From NCBI GenBank assembly GCA_965249895.1, contig CBDFNC010000001.1, forward strand, positions 744,001 through 808,000: DNA of 64,000 nucleotides, given 5' to 3'. The stretch is from CBDFNC01 sp965249895 (lineage in GTDB: Bacteria; Pseudomonadota; Gammaproteobacteria; Enterobacterales; CBDFNC01). Below the pieces are notes generated by a model that made no database searches, had not been told where the DNA came from, and saw only the letters and a program-made list of their open reading frames with translations. Made by a program: the position numbers and the translations under genes. Positions 35,803-44,600 of the stretch are shown in pieces. Every line of letters starts with the position of its first letter. Positions within the stretch are counted from its first letter, which is position 1.

Positions 35803-36414
35803 TTAGCGAGAATGTAGAGCCTTATTCCTGGCTAAGGCTAAGTAATTTTGGTGTAACTGAGTAATCTCACACTTTAGTTCCGAAAGGGAGCCATTATTTT
35901 TCAGCACATCATCGGCTTTAGCCAGTCGCACTGGCCTGGCAATTTGCGCCTGGATAATAGACGCTACCTGTTCCTTGGAAACATTATCCCGTGCTAGGGT
36001 CCGTTCAACTTGCAGGTGCTCGGGAATATCAATCACCAGGACTCGGTCCACTTTAGTTTCCAATTTGTTTTCGAACAACAATGGCGCGACCAAAATGGCA
36101 TATTCGAAGCCACCTTGGTTTAGTTGCTTAAACAATTGCTGGCGGATAATGGGGTGGAGCAGGTTGTTCAGCCATTGTTTATCATCGTTGTTGTTGAAGA
36201 TATGCTCTCTTAACTTGGCCCGGTTAAGTCTGCCTTCTTGTAAGATATCTTCACCAAATTTGTTCACTATTTCCGTAAGAGCTGGTTTGCCAGGCTCAAC
36301 CACTTCTCTGGCGACCATATCCGCATCGACAATATGAATGCCTAAGTCCATGAATACATTGGCAACCGTTGTTTTACCGCAGCCAATGCCGCCAGTGAGT
36401 CCGAGTATAAACAT
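35803..36414 (-). CDS. coaE: Dephospho-CoA kinase CoaE
   Basis: 203-aa kinase for the last step of coenzyme A synthesis. P-loop GLTGGIGCGKTTVANVF (5-21), the DADMVAREVVEPG segment, VAPLLFENKL and the lid-region RTLARDNVSKEQVASII. It lies 2 bp after pilD and is probably cotranscribed with the pilus genes. Confidence 0.95.
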   Translation of the reverse strand: MFILGLTGGIGCGKTTVANVFMDLGIHIVDADMVAREVVEPGKPALTEIVNKFGEDILQEGRLNRAKLREHIFNNNDDKQWLNNLLHPIIRQQLFKQLNQGGFEYAILVAPLLFENKLETKVDRVLVIDIPEHLQVERTLARDNVSKEQVASIIQAQIARPVRLAKADDVLKNNGSLSELKCEITQLHQNYLALARNKALHSR

Positions 36415-36416
36415 GA

Positions 36417-37298
36417 TTAAGCCAAGGCGTTAAAATAGAGCGTGGTAAGGGTGTCACCCCAAATAAGATAAACCCAGCCAGCAATGGCAAGATAGGGCCC
36501 AAATGGTATGGCTTGACCTTTTTTGGTTTTGGCCAGCAAAATCATACTAACGCCTAAGATTGCGCCAGCGAGTGAGGAGAACAGTAAAATAAGAGGTAAA
36601 GACTGCCAGCCAAACCAGGCGCCTAGTACCGCTAACAGCTTAAAGTCCCCATAACCCATACCATCCTTGCCTGTCAGCAGTTTAAAAGCCCAGTAAAGGC
36701 TCCACAAGCTAAGGTAACCGGCAGTTGCCCCTATCACAGCGCTTTCGATAGAAGCGAAACCACCAGAAAGGTTAAACAGCAAACCTAACCATAACAGGGG
36801 AAGGGTGATTTGATCCGGCAACAGCATAGTGTCCAGATCGATAAAGGTCAGTGCGATAAGGGCCCAGGTAAACACCAGTGCCAAAATCAGTGGCCAGCCA
36901 AACGGGACATATATAGCGACGGCAATGGATAACAAAGCCGTGATGGCTTCTATGGCAGGGTAGCGAGAAGATATTGAGGTGTGGCAGCTGGTACATTTGC
37001 CTTTTTGAACCAACCAGCTAACCACAGGAATATTTTCCAGCGCTGTTATCTGGTGGCCGCACTTGGGACAGCGTGAACGCGGTCTCATTAAATTAAAAGA
37101 CTCGGGAGCAGGCTCTTTACTTTTAGGTAATTCGTCGGCGAGGCATTCACGACACTCGGCTGTCCACTCTCTTTCCATCATCACCGGGAGGCGATAAATC
37201 ACTACGTTAAGAAAGGAGCCTACAATAAGCCCTAAAATACCTACAAGGGCTAATAACAGCACCGGATAAAGTTCCAAGGCAAGTAAAAAACTATTCAT
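36417..37298 (-). CDS. pilD: Type IV prepilin peptidase/N-methyltransferase PilD
   Basis: 293-aa inner-membrane aspartyl protease that cleaves the leader of PilA and methylates the new N-terminal Phe. The cytoplasmic zinc-type domain has two Cys pairs (CPKCGHQ, CTSCHTS). Both catalytic Asp sites are present, FIDLDTMLLPDQ and GMGYGDFKLLAVLG, with about eight membrane segments. PilD may also serve a type II secretion system elsewhere in the genome. 46 bp after pilC. Confidence 0.95.
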   Translation of the reverse strand: MNSFLLALELYPVLLLALVGILGLIVGSFLNVVIYRLPVMMEREWTAECRECLADELPKSKEPAPESFNLMRPRSRCPKCGHQITALENIPVVSWLVQKGKCTSCHTSISSRYPAIEAITALLSIAVAIYVPFGWPLILALVFTWALIALTFIDLDTMLLPDQITLPLLWLGLLFNLSGGFASIESAVIGATAGYLSLWSLYWAFKLLTGKDGMGYGDFKLLAVLGAWFGWQSLPLILLFSSLAGAILGVSMILLAKTKKGQAIPFGPYLAIAGWVYLIWGDTLTTLYFNALA

Positions 37299-37344
37299 GA
37301 TTTAAATTTCTTTGTCTGCGGAAATAAGGCTTAACCTGGGTAGC

Positions 37345-38583
37345 TTACCCTATAACGTCGCCTAGTTTAAAGATGGGTAAATACATAGCGATAACCATGC
37401 CGCCAACCAGGACACCTAAAACAACCATGATAAGCGGCTCTATCAGGCTGGTTAAACCGTCCACGGCATCATCTACTTGCTGTTCATAGATATCGGCCAC
37501 TTTGGTCAGCATACCATCAAGGTCGCCAGACTCTTCTCCAATCATGATCATCTGGGTCACCATATCGGGGAATATATTGGTGGTGCGCATAGCGATATGC
37601 ATTTGCATACCAGCGATAACTTCTGTGCGAATATTATTGATGGCGCTGCGGTAAACATAGTTACCGGAAGCTCCTGCTGCCGATTGGAGTGCCTCAATCA
37701 AAGGGATACCTGCGGCGAAGGTGGTGGATAAGGTACGGGCAAATCGAGCCATAGCAGCTTTATTCAGAATAGGGCTGATAATAGGGATTTTTAAAACGAA
37801 TTTATCGGTATTATCTCGCACTTTCTGGGATTTTTTGTGGGCTGATTTAAAGGCAAATACAGCAGCGATTGCACCCCCAAATATGATATACCAGTAATTT
37901 TGCATAAAATTAGACAAACCGATAACCATTTGAGTAAAAGCGGGGAGTTCTGCACCAAATCCGGAGAAGATTTCTTCAAACTGTGGAATAACAAAGAGCA
38001 ATAGAATAGTAGTCACTATAAGCGCCACTGCAACAACCATAGCGGGATAGAACATGGCTTTTTTGATCTTGGATTTCAGCGCTTCGGCTTTTTCTTTATA
38101 AATGGAAATCCGATCGTAGATGGTTTCAAGGGCGCCGGATTGCTCGCCCGCATCCACCAGATCGCAGTAAAGCTCATCAAAATATTTGGGGTGTTTTCTT
38201 AATGATTCGGAAAGAGTGGTGCCTGTTTCTACTTCAGCGGCCACTGCACCGATTAAGTCTCTTATAGCGGGCTTTTCATTACTCTTGGCGATAATTTGCA
38301 GGCTCTGTACCAGGGGCACACCAGCTCCCAGCATGGTGGCGACTTGCCTGGATATTATGGCAATATCCATGGGTTTGACGTTATTGGTCAGGCTTGCAAG
38401 AATAGACTCGGTTTTCTTGCCGACTTTAGTGATATTGACGCCCTGGCGGCGCATTTCGGCTTTAACCTGTGCCGCTGTTTCCGCCTGGTATTCACCCGAA
38501 ACTTTTTTACCTTTACGGTTAACGCCGTTCCATTTAAAGGTGAATACTTTGGCTGGTTTTTTGCCTTTGGGCTGTCTGGCCAT
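37345..38583 (-). CDS. pilC: Type IV pilus inner-membrane platform protein PilC
   Basis: 412-aa GspF-family protein with two T2SF domains (about 75-200 and 275-400), each with transmembrane helices at its end. Typical stretches: FTFKWNGVNRKGKKVSGE at the N-terminus, ISRQVATMLGAGVPLVQSL, FARTLSTTFAAGIPLIEAL and MIMIGEESGDLDGML. It couples the PilB motor to pilin assembly. A family A repeat copy lies in the gap to pilB. Confidence 0.95.
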   Translation of the reverse strand: MARQPKGKKPAKVFTFKWNGVNRKGKKVSGEYQAETAAQVKAEMRRQGVNITKVGKKTESILASLTNNVKPMDIAIISRQVATMLGAGVPLVQSLQIIAKSNEKPAIRDLIGAVAAEVETGTTLSESLRKHPKYFDELYCDLVDAGEQSGALETIYDRISIYKEKAEALKSKIKKAMFYPAMVVAVALIVTTILLLFVIPQFEEIFSGFGAELPAFTQMVIGLSNFMQNYWYIIFGGAIAAVFAFKSAHKKSQKVRDNTDKFVLKIPIISPILNKAAMARFARTLSTTFAAGIPLIEALQSAAGASGNYVYRSAINNIRTEVIAGMQMHIAMRTTNIFPDMVTQMIMIGEESGDLDGMLTKVADIYEQQVDDAVDGLTSLIEPLIMVVLGVLVGGMVIAMYLPIFKLGDVIG

Positions 38584-38684
38584 AAATTATTATCATTCCC
38601 TGAATCGCCATCGGCGGGTTAAAATTATGCTTAACTATTCAGCATATTACCTGTGTCTAATCAAACCTAAAGGTTCACTGGCCG

Positions 38685-38785
38685 GTAGGCGCCTAACCCA
38701 TCTCAGGGATGAGATGCAAAGCGCATGGACGCACGTTCGGCGAACCTTGTTGGCACAGGCTTCGCGGATTGCATCCGCTCCTACA
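38685..38785. repeat. Dispersed repeat family A copy between pilB and pilC
   Basis: GTAGGCGCCTAACCCATCTCA, GGATGAGATG, GACGCACGTTCGGCGAA, CGCGGATTGCATCCGCTCCTACA: the family A order, with a 14-bp insertion (about CTTGTTGGCACAGG) between the GGCGAA and CGCGGA segments and a decayed left end. It fills most of the 261-bp pilC-pilB gap. Confidence 0.8.
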
Positions 38786-38844
38786 GCCAACGCGGCAATC
38801 GTTACCACAAGGCGCAGATAATTCCATCTGCTGCAAAACTAGAA

Positions 38845-40548
38845 TTATAGATTAGTCACCCGGGTAACTTCAGATAAGCTGGTCACACCTTCAATCGCCT
38901 TTACTAATCCGGATTGCCTCAAGGTGTTCATTCCCTCTGCTTGAGCCAATTCAGATATTTGGATTGAGTTGCCATTATCCAGGATCAGCTTGGATAACGC
39001 ATCTGACATTACCATCACCTCGTAGATACCTACCCGGCCTTTATAACCATCGGTGCATTTGCCACAGCCCACTGCTTTATAAGTGGTTATGCCTTTGGTT
39101 ATTTGCGCTGGGTTGTAACCCAGTTCCGCGAGCTTAGCATCCGGCAGCTTTTCCGGACTCTTACAGTGCTCACACAATCGCCTGGCCAGACGCTGAGCCA
39201 TGATCAAGGTGACGGATGACGCCACGTTAAATGCAGGCACCCCCATATTAAGCAGGCGGGTCAGTGTTTCCGCCGCTGAGTTGGTATGTAAGGTCGATAA
39301 CACCAGGTGGCCGGTTTGTGCGGCTTTTATGCCTATTTCTGCAGTTTCCAGATCTCGTATTTCTCCCACCATGACGATATCCGGATCTTGACGTAAGAAA
39401 GAGCGTAAGGCGCTGGCAAAGGTTAACCCTGCTTTGGTGTTTATCTGTACCTGGTTAACGCCGGTTAAATTGATTTCTACCGGATCTTCGGCGGTGCTGA
39501 TATTACGCTCCGGCGTATTAAGAATATTCAGTCCGGTATAAAGGGATACGGTTTTCCCCGACCCAGTAGGTCCGGTGATTAAGATCATGCCCTGGGGTTT
39601 GGAGATTGCGTTAAGATACTGCTTCTTTTGCTTTTCGGCATAACCCAGCGCATGAATATCCAGTTTTGCGGCTGAGCTGTCCAGGATACGTAGTACAATT
39701 TTTTCACCCCACATGGTTGGCAGGGTACTGACTCGTAAATCCATGGATTTATTTTTGGATAGTCTGAGTTTTATTCGACCATCCTGGGGTAAACGTCTTT
39801 CCGCGATATCCAGTCTGGACATCACCTTTAAGCGGGCCGAGAAACGATTGGACAGGTTTACAGGCGGGGTCGCCACTTCATGTAAAATACCGTCTACCCT
39901 AAGGCGTACGCGATATTTGGTTTCATAAGGCTCGAAATGAATATCTGAGGCGCCTTTACGGATGGCATCTCCCAGAATTTTGTTGATGTATTTAACGATG
40001 GGGGCGTCATCATCCCCTACTATCTGGGCTTCATCCAGGCGGGACTCGGAATCATCGACGTCGATATCGCCGATTTCCGCATCGTTGAGGTCCCCTAAAG
40101 AGTCCACATCATCTTCAAGCAGTTTATCAATTGCTATTTGTAACTTATCTTCTTCTACCAGCAAAGCTTCGGTATGCATGGCGAAGCTAAAGCCAAAGTC
40201 CTCCAGCGCACCCACATTGGTGGGGTCTGCCATGGCGATATACAGGGTATGGCCTTGGGTATAAATAGGTAAGCAGTGGTGCTTTTCAATCAGCTTTTCA
40301 TTAATAAATTTATCCGGGATATCGTCTAGATTAAATGATTCCAGATCCAGCAGTGGAATGCCGTATTCCTGCTCACAGAAGTCGGCTAACTCTTTGCTGC
40401 TTATATATTTATTTTCAACAATAAAGGAAACCAGCGGCAGCTTTTCGTTAGCTGCACTGGATTGAATAGTTTGGGCTTTATCGGGAGGGATAAAACCACG
40501 AGCGGCTAAATTGGATATCAGGCCGCTCGTGGTTGAGGTTACTGCCAT
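38845..40548 (-). CDS. pilB: Type IV pilus assembly ATPase PilB
   Basis: 567-aa hexameric motor for pilus extension. N-terminal MshEN-type domain (about 1-150), then the T2SSE ATPase: Walker A TGPTGSGKTVSLYTGL (about 325-340), Asp box, Walker B MVGEIRDLETAEIG, the HLVLSTLHTNSA motif and a zinc tetracysteine pair (CEHCK, CGKC). Clustered with pilC, pilD and pilA. Retraction ATPase genes are not in the window. Confidence 0.96.
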   Translation of the reverse strand: MAVTSTTSGLISNLAARGFIPPDKAQTIQSSAANEKLPLVSFIVENKYISSKELADFCEQEYGIPLLDLESFNLDDIPDKFINEKLIEKHHCLPIYTQGHTLYIAMADPTNVGALEDFGFSFAMHTEALLVEEDKLQIAIDKLLEDDVDSLGDLNDAEIGDIDVDDSESRLDEAQIVGDDDAPIVKYINKILGDAIRKGASDIHFEPYETKYRVRLRVDGILHEVATPPVNLSNRFSARLKVMSRLDIAERRLPQDGRIKLRLSKNKSMDLRVSTLPTMWGEKIVLRILDSSAAKLDIHALGYAEKQKKQYLNAISKPQGMILITGPTGSGKTVSLYTGLNILNTPERNISTAEDPVEINLTGVNQVQINTKAGLTFASALRSFLRQDPDIVMVGEIRDLETAEIGIKAAQTGHLVLSTLHTNSAAETLTRLLNMGVPAFNVASSVTLIMAQRLARRLCEHCKSPEKLPDAKLAELGYNPAQITKGITTYKAVGCGKCTDGYKGRVGIYEVMVMSDALSKLILDNGNSIQISELAQAEGMNTLRQSGLVKAIEGVTSLSEVTRVTNL

Positions 40549-40576
40549 TTATTTATAGCCGAATACAATTATTTTA

Positions 40577-41053
40577 TTAGAGGCTAGGGCAGAAGTCGGA
40601 TATGGCTGTTGGAGCACAGGCATTTGTCCATACTACAGCACCAGTCGATTGAATTGTTCCAGTTAAAGTGTATGTTGCAGTTAAGGGTAAGCTGCCCATT
40701 TTCGTATCTGTTGTAAAAACATCAACAGTTATTTTAACTTTGTCTGCTGCGCCGCCAGTTTCTGTTTTAACTCCAAGAGTACCATCTGCTGCAGTGATAT
40801 CTGTAGGTATACCTGGCTTACCGCTAACGCAGTTAGCGTTAAAGTTAGTAGCCGTTGCATTGGTCTGAGCACAAATCTCCACAGCACTTTTTGCTGCGCC
40901 ACCAGCCGTTACGAGCTTAGAAAATTGAGCTTTATTGGTGTAATTTTGGTAAGCAGGTAGTGCTACCGCCGCCAAAATACCAACAATAGCCACCACGATT
41001 AACAATTCGATCAGGGTAAAACCCGCTTGGGCTTTTTTCATTTGTGCTTTCAT
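40577..41053 (-). CDS. pilA: Type IV major pilin PilA
   Basis: 158-aa prepilin. Short basic leader cut after Gly in QAGFTLIELLIVVAIVG, leaving N-terminal Phe and the Glu at +5; the hydrophobic helix follows. Two C-terminal cysteines (NACAPTAISDFC) would form the D-region loop, and a further Cys pair lies in the middle. Start is ATG 41053; a second ATG four codons in is possible. It ends 28 bp before pilB. Confidence 0.93.
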   Translation of the reverse strand: MKAQMKKAQAGFTLIELLIVVAIVGILAAVALPAYQNYTNKAQFSKLVTAGGAAKSAVEICAQTNATATNFNANCVSGKPGIPTDITAADGTLGVKTETGGAADKVKITVDVFTTDTKMGSLPLTATYTLTGTIQSTGAVVWTNACAPTAISDFCPSL

Positions 41054-41559
41054 AAAGGTAATCCTTCACTTATACGGTCTTTATTTTTGGGGATAAGGGT
41101 GGAGCAAAAGGCTCCTAATAAAAATTTTTCATTACTAAGTGTATAACATCGCAATATTTTCGCTTGGTGGTAAGTTAGCTGGATCATACTTTCGACTATT
41201 ATCGCGAAATTTCCAGAAAGTAATCAGTAGTTTAGTCACGAGCGTATCGAGCTGCCGTGATTCTAGTTAAAACCGACTAGAACAACCAACCAGAATCTAC
41301 TGACAACGCTTTGATTGATCTCCTTTCGCTGAATATATAACCGAATCGGCACCATCTCTTAAGTAAAGGCTAAAAAAGAACAATAGTTTGTCTGATGGTG
41401 CATTTAGTGACAGAGATCGGCTCAGACAGGGATTTGACTGTTGGTTTTTTGAGCGGCTTAACAAAGCCCCAGTTCTTCCGGCGGTAATTTAACTAGGTTC
41501 AGTGTTGAGGGTGTAATGCTATGAATTGGTTATGGCGTTGCTCACACCATAACAGGGCG
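41054..41559. other. pilA upstream region
   Basis: About 500 bp without a supported gene. The first 120 bp before pilA (minus direction) must hold its promoter, but I could not find a clean sigma-54 or sigma-70 match. Towards the parE end there is the palindrome GTTATGG (41529-41535) and CCATAAC (41547-41553). Confidence 0.5.
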
Positions 41560-41859
41560 TTATGCGCCAAAGATAGGGTTTACATCCATGCTCTTGTGCA
41601 GAATCCTGATGATCTGTATTTGTTGACTGCCAATTTGTTTGTAAAAGATTACATGGCTACCCTGTGGAAATTTACGGTAGCCCTCGCGAATTTCGTCGCA
41701 AGCTTTGCCGATGTCTGGGTTTTCGGAAAGTAGCCAAAATGAATCATCAAATTGTTTTAAGTAGATATTTCGTTGCTCTCATCCCCATCGACGCATGCTG
41801 AAAAGGGCAATATCTTTTAAATCAGATTTGGCTTTGAGCGTAAGCTGGAATGGCGTCAT
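41560..41859 (-). pseudogene. parE: ParE/RelE-family toxin with a premature stop
   Basis: Starts with ATG overlapping the parD stop (ATGA) and would encode 99 aa of normal ParE length. Codon 27 is TGA (41779-41781), splitting MTPFQLTLKAKSDLKDIALF...RRWG from EQRNIYLKQFDDSFWLLSE...YRKFPQGSHVIFYK...IIRILHKSMDV. The remainder is undamaged and in one frame, so a single CGA-to-TGA change (Arg expected before EQRN) explains it. The toxin is probably inactive, unless the stop is read through. Confidence 0.88.
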
Positions 41860-42098
41860 TTTCTCTCGTCATTATCTAACTCATTGATAAATGAGTCGAA
41901 GTCATAATCAGCTACACCATTTTTTTCACCTTCAACAAGTAGTTTACGAAGTGTATTAAGCTTTGTTTCTTGGTTCTCAAGTATACGTAGAGCGGCGCGA
42001 ATAACTTCACTTGCGGAGCCATAGCGTCCACTTTGAATTTGGCTTGCGATAAAGCCATTGAAGTGGTCACCTAAGGTGACGCTAGTATTTTTAGCCAT
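41856..42098 (-). CDS. parD: ParD-family antitoxin
   Basis: 80-aa ribbon-helix-helix antitoxin: MAKNTSVTLGDHFNGFIASQ (DNA-binding strand and helix), SGRYGSASEVIRAALRILE, then an acidic toxin-binding tail ending FINELDNDERK. It would neutralise ParE (a gyrase-targeting RelE-fold toxin) and repress the operon. Intact although its toxin gene has a premature stop. Confidence 0.9.
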   Translation of the reverse strand: MAKNTSVTLGDHFNGFIASQIQSGRYGSASEVIRAALRILENQETKLNTLRKLLVEGEKNGVADYDFDSFINELDNDERK

Positions 42099-42122
42099 GG
42101 TATTTCTCTTTTAGTACCAAAT

Positions 42123-42141
42123 AATACCTAATTATGGTATT
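42123..42141. promoter_or_regulatory. Candidate ParD operator
   Basis: Palindrome AATACC-TAATTAT-GGTATT, 25 bp upstream of the parD start, with another TACCAAAT half nearby. Antitoxins of this type bind such palindromes to repress their own operon. Confidence 0.5.
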
Positions 42142-42270
42142 GCGGAGGTTGATGTCAAGCAAGCGCATAACATCGAGAAAGGCATAAGCCTTATTATTGC
42201 AAAGTGCGATTAACCGCAGGCGACTCCTTATAAGATCTCGGTACAGTTTGCTGTGTTATTATCGAAGATT

Positions 42271-42663
42271 ATGAATACAAATCAGATTATTACAGAATAC
42301 CTGACGGAAAATTTAGCTGCACTTGAGTTTGTTTATTTTTTTGGCTCCAGGGCTGATGGGCATTTTCGCGACGATAGCGATTTTGATATTGCTGTCTTCT
42401 GTACCCATCCATTGGATTCAGTGGCAAGATGGGAAGTGGCTCAGGGTCTGGCAAGAGAATTAAAGCGAGATGTCGACTTGGTTGATCTTCACAGTGCTTC
42501 CACCGTATTGCGCTTTCAAGTTGTCACAACCGGGAATTTGTTATTGGATAGTGAAAACCGCGCCGCGGCGTTTGATACAACAACTATTAGCATGTACCAG
42601 AGACTAAATGAAGGACGTAAAGAGATCTTGGATGACTTCCTGAAAGAGATAACCAATGGATGA
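42271..42663 (+). CDS. mntA: MntA-type minimal nucleotidyltransferase antitoxin
   Basis: 130 aa from ATG 42271 (MNTNQIITEYL; a GTG six codons up is possible). Nucleotidyltransferase motif FGSRADGHFRDDSDFDIAVF, the GSx10DxD arrangement at about 31-46, with a third Asp in RDVDLVDL. MntA antitoxins inactivate the HEPN RNase HepT by AMPylation. Its stop overlaps the start of the broken hepT, the usual operon arrangement. Confidence 0.85.
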   Translation: MNTNQIITEYLTENLAALEFVYFFGSRADGHFRDDSDFDIAVFCTHPLDSVARWEVAQGLARELKRDVDLVDLHSASTVLRFQVVTTGNLLLDSENRAAAFDTTTISMYQRLNEGRKEILDDFLKEITNG

Positions 42664-42892
42664 TGTATTTTTTAATAAAGTGGCAACCATTAAGCCTTGT
42701 CTTGTGAGGATAAAAGAAGAATTTGCTGAGGACGAAGCCCAGTTTATCTGACTCGATGCAGAAAATGGTTGGACTTAGAAATATTGCAGTATATGACTAC
42801 CAGGCTTTAAATTTGGATATAGTGGTGAAAGTGGTACTTGCCATTTGGATGAATTTAATCAGTTTGTTGCGGCAATCTTTAAGCAGGTTTGA
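42656..42892 (+). pseudogene. hepT: HepT-family HEPN toxin remnant
   Basis: Begins MDDVFFNKVATIK..LVRIKEEFAEDE in frame with ATG 42656, overlapping the mntA stop, and stops at 42751. The C-terminal half is in another frame (SDSMQKMVGLRNIAVYDYQALNLDIVV) and shifts once more near 42838 into CHLDEFNQFVAAIFKQV-stop. About 70 codons of the middle seem deleted. The HEPN catalytic motif RX4H reads RNIAVY, with His replaced by Tyr. So it is broken in three ways. Confidence 0.85.
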
Positions 42893-43077
42893 TGCCCAGG
42901 GGCTCCTGACGGTTTAGGCTAGCATTGCTAGGGTTAAGACGTAGCTTTTAGCTGGTGAGAAGCTCGTTGCTCCAACACCAAGAAGTAGTTGCTTACAAAA
43001 CTCAATTTGGCGTGTCATGGGTGGCTTGTTATGGCTTTAGTCCTCACATTAGCGAGGACGAGATTGGGTGCTTTGGG

Positions 43078-43929
43078 TTATTTAAACCGCATGGAAAGAT
43101 CAACAGCCTGCACATGCTTGGTCAGCGCACCGACAGAGATGTAATCAACACCGGTTTCGGCAAACTCACGAATAGTGTCTAGGTTCACGTTGCCGGAGAC
43201 TTCCAGTTTGGCTTTCCCCTGGTTAAGGTTGACGGCTTCTTTCATCATAGGTACGGTAAAGTTATCCAGCATCACAATATCAGCGCCCGCATCCAGGGCT
43301 TGCTGTAACTCGTCTAGGCTTTCCACTTCAACCTCAACTTTAAAACCCGGCTTTAACTTGTTTGCTTTGGTTACGGCTTGCTTTATACCGCCACAAGCCA
43401 GGATATGGTTTTCCTTTATAAGGTAGGCGTCATACAGGCCAACTCTGTGGTTGTTGCCTCCGCCACGGGTTACTGCATACTTAGAGGCGTTTCTCAGGCC
43501 TGGCAGCGTTTTACGGGTATCAAGCAATTTGCAGTGAGTTCCAACCAGCTTATCCGTGTAAGTCTTAACCACGGTTGAGATGGCGGAAAGGGTCTGGATA
43601 AAATTAAGCGCGGTGCGTTCGCCGGTCAATAATGTACGAGCTGGCCCGGATAAGTTAAACAGCACCTGGTTTGGCTTAATCAGATCTCCATCTTCTACCT
43701 GCCAATCGATAGATACGGTATCACCCAACTGGCGGAAAACTTCCTGCGTCCAGGCTTTTCCACAAAATACTGCTTGTTCGCGGCTGATCACGGTAGCGCT
43801 GGCATTGGCATTCTCAGGTATCAGATTTGCCGTGATATCGCCTTCTGCGGCAGAGAGTCCGTTTAGATCTTCATTAAGTGCTTTAGTCACACTAGCGGTA
43901 ATATCTTGAGCCAGCTCTTGCTCGTTCAT
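43078..43929 (-). CDS. nadC: Nicotinate-nucleotide pyrophosphorylase NadC
   Basis: 283-aa quinolinate phosphoribosyltransferase of de novo NAD synthesis. Motifs: LLTGERTALNFIQTLSAIST, LLDTRKTLPGLRNASKYAV, GGGNNHRVGLYDAYLIKENH, VEVEVESLDELQQAL, DIVMLDNF and the C-terminal LEVSGNVNLDTIREFAETGVDYISVGALTKH region. Nearby ampD is the usual neighbour. The 185 bp downstream to the hepT remnant hold nothing recognisable. Confidence 0.95.
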   Translation of the reverse strand: MNEQELAQDITASVTKALNEDLNGLSAAEGDITANLIPENANASATVISREQAVFCGKAWTQEVFRQLGDTVSIDWQVEDGDLIKPNQVLFNLSGPARTLLTGERTALNFIQTLSAISTVVKTYTDKLVGTHCKLLDTRKTLPGLRNASKYAVTRGGGNNHRVGLYDAYLIKENHILACGGIKQAVTKANKLKPGFKVEVEVESLDELQQALDAGADIVMLDNFTVPMMKEAVNLNQGKAKLEVSGNVNLDTIREFAETGVDYISVGALTKHVQAVDLSMRFK

Positions 43930-43953
43930 TGCTTATCCTGTTTCAGGTTGAGT

Positions 43954-44460
43954 TTATTGGGTGATGGTTAGTTGGTTACCTTGCTGCACCAGCTTTAAGT
44001 GCCGAAGCACGTTCATACCAAGCAGTACAGTACTGCCGGCCATATATGGGTTAATGGTCGCGCGCAGATCGTACAAGGTTAGGCCCCCAATGCTCAAGCT
44101 TTTAATCCGGGTTTCATACACGTCGATGACCCCATTTGCGGTATTCGCTTTTTGTCTTGCTCCTCTGACCAGGCCTATTTCATCAGCCAGGGATGCGGGA
44201 ATTGAGACCTGGGTTGCGCCTGTATCCAGTAAAAAGACCGCTGGGTAGTCGTTGATTAAACCGCTCGCAACATAGTGTCCTGCACGGTTTTGTTTAAGCA
44301 CTATGCTTACTTGCCCATGTTGGTTCACTGAAGCGGGGTCTTGATTAGGGTTATAAATTTGAGCAAGTTTGTCTTGGAAATAAAGGGTCAGCAAGCCAAG
44401 CAGACATAACCAGGCTAATATCCACATCCAGCGGCCCATAGACTTAAAGTTTTGTTCCAT
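43954..44460 (-). CDS. Retropepsin-like (clan AA) aspartic protease, membrane anchored
   Basis: 168 aa. N-terminal transmembrane helix (about 10-27), then a single retropepsin-like domain with the active-site triad in FLLDTGATQVSIP (DTG at about 83-85) and the second conserved block STVLLGMNVLRHLKL. Such proteins act as dimers, probably in the periplasm here. It matches the TIGR02281 type common in proteobacteria; substrate unknown. 24 bp upstream of nadC on the same strand. Confidence 0.85.
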   Translation of the reverse strand: MEQNFKSMGRWMWILAWLCLLGLLTLYFQDKLAQIYNPNQDPASVNQHGQVSIVLKQNRAGHYVASGLINDYPAVFLLDTGATQVSIPASLADEIGLVRGARQKANTANGVIDVYETRIKSLSIGGLTLYDLRATINPYMAGSTVLLGMNVLRHLKLVQQGNQLTITQ

Positions 44461-44504
44461 TTGTTTCCTGCTGATAGCATATGCCTAGTTCAATGGTAAC
44501 TATT

Positions 44505-44560
44505 CGGCTGTTCCGCGAAAAAGCCGCTGGACCGAGATGTCCAACACAACGTGGGCAATG
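44505..44560. repeat. Dispersed repeat family B, partial copy
   Basis: AAAGCCGCTGGACCGAGATGTC from 44520 is the complement of the GACATCTCGGTCCAGCGGCTTT consensus seen around 30784-30846. It lies in the 140-bp divergent gap between the aspartic protease and ampD, where promoters for both would be expected. Confidence 0.6.
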
Positions 44561-44600
44561 TGCCGAATGGTTAGGTTTATCTTTACTTAAGGTCAGAATA

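Noticed and set aside
41521..41733. Plus-strand frame of 70 codons
   Set aside because: Antisense to the parE pseudogene, which has clear family similarity on the minus strand.
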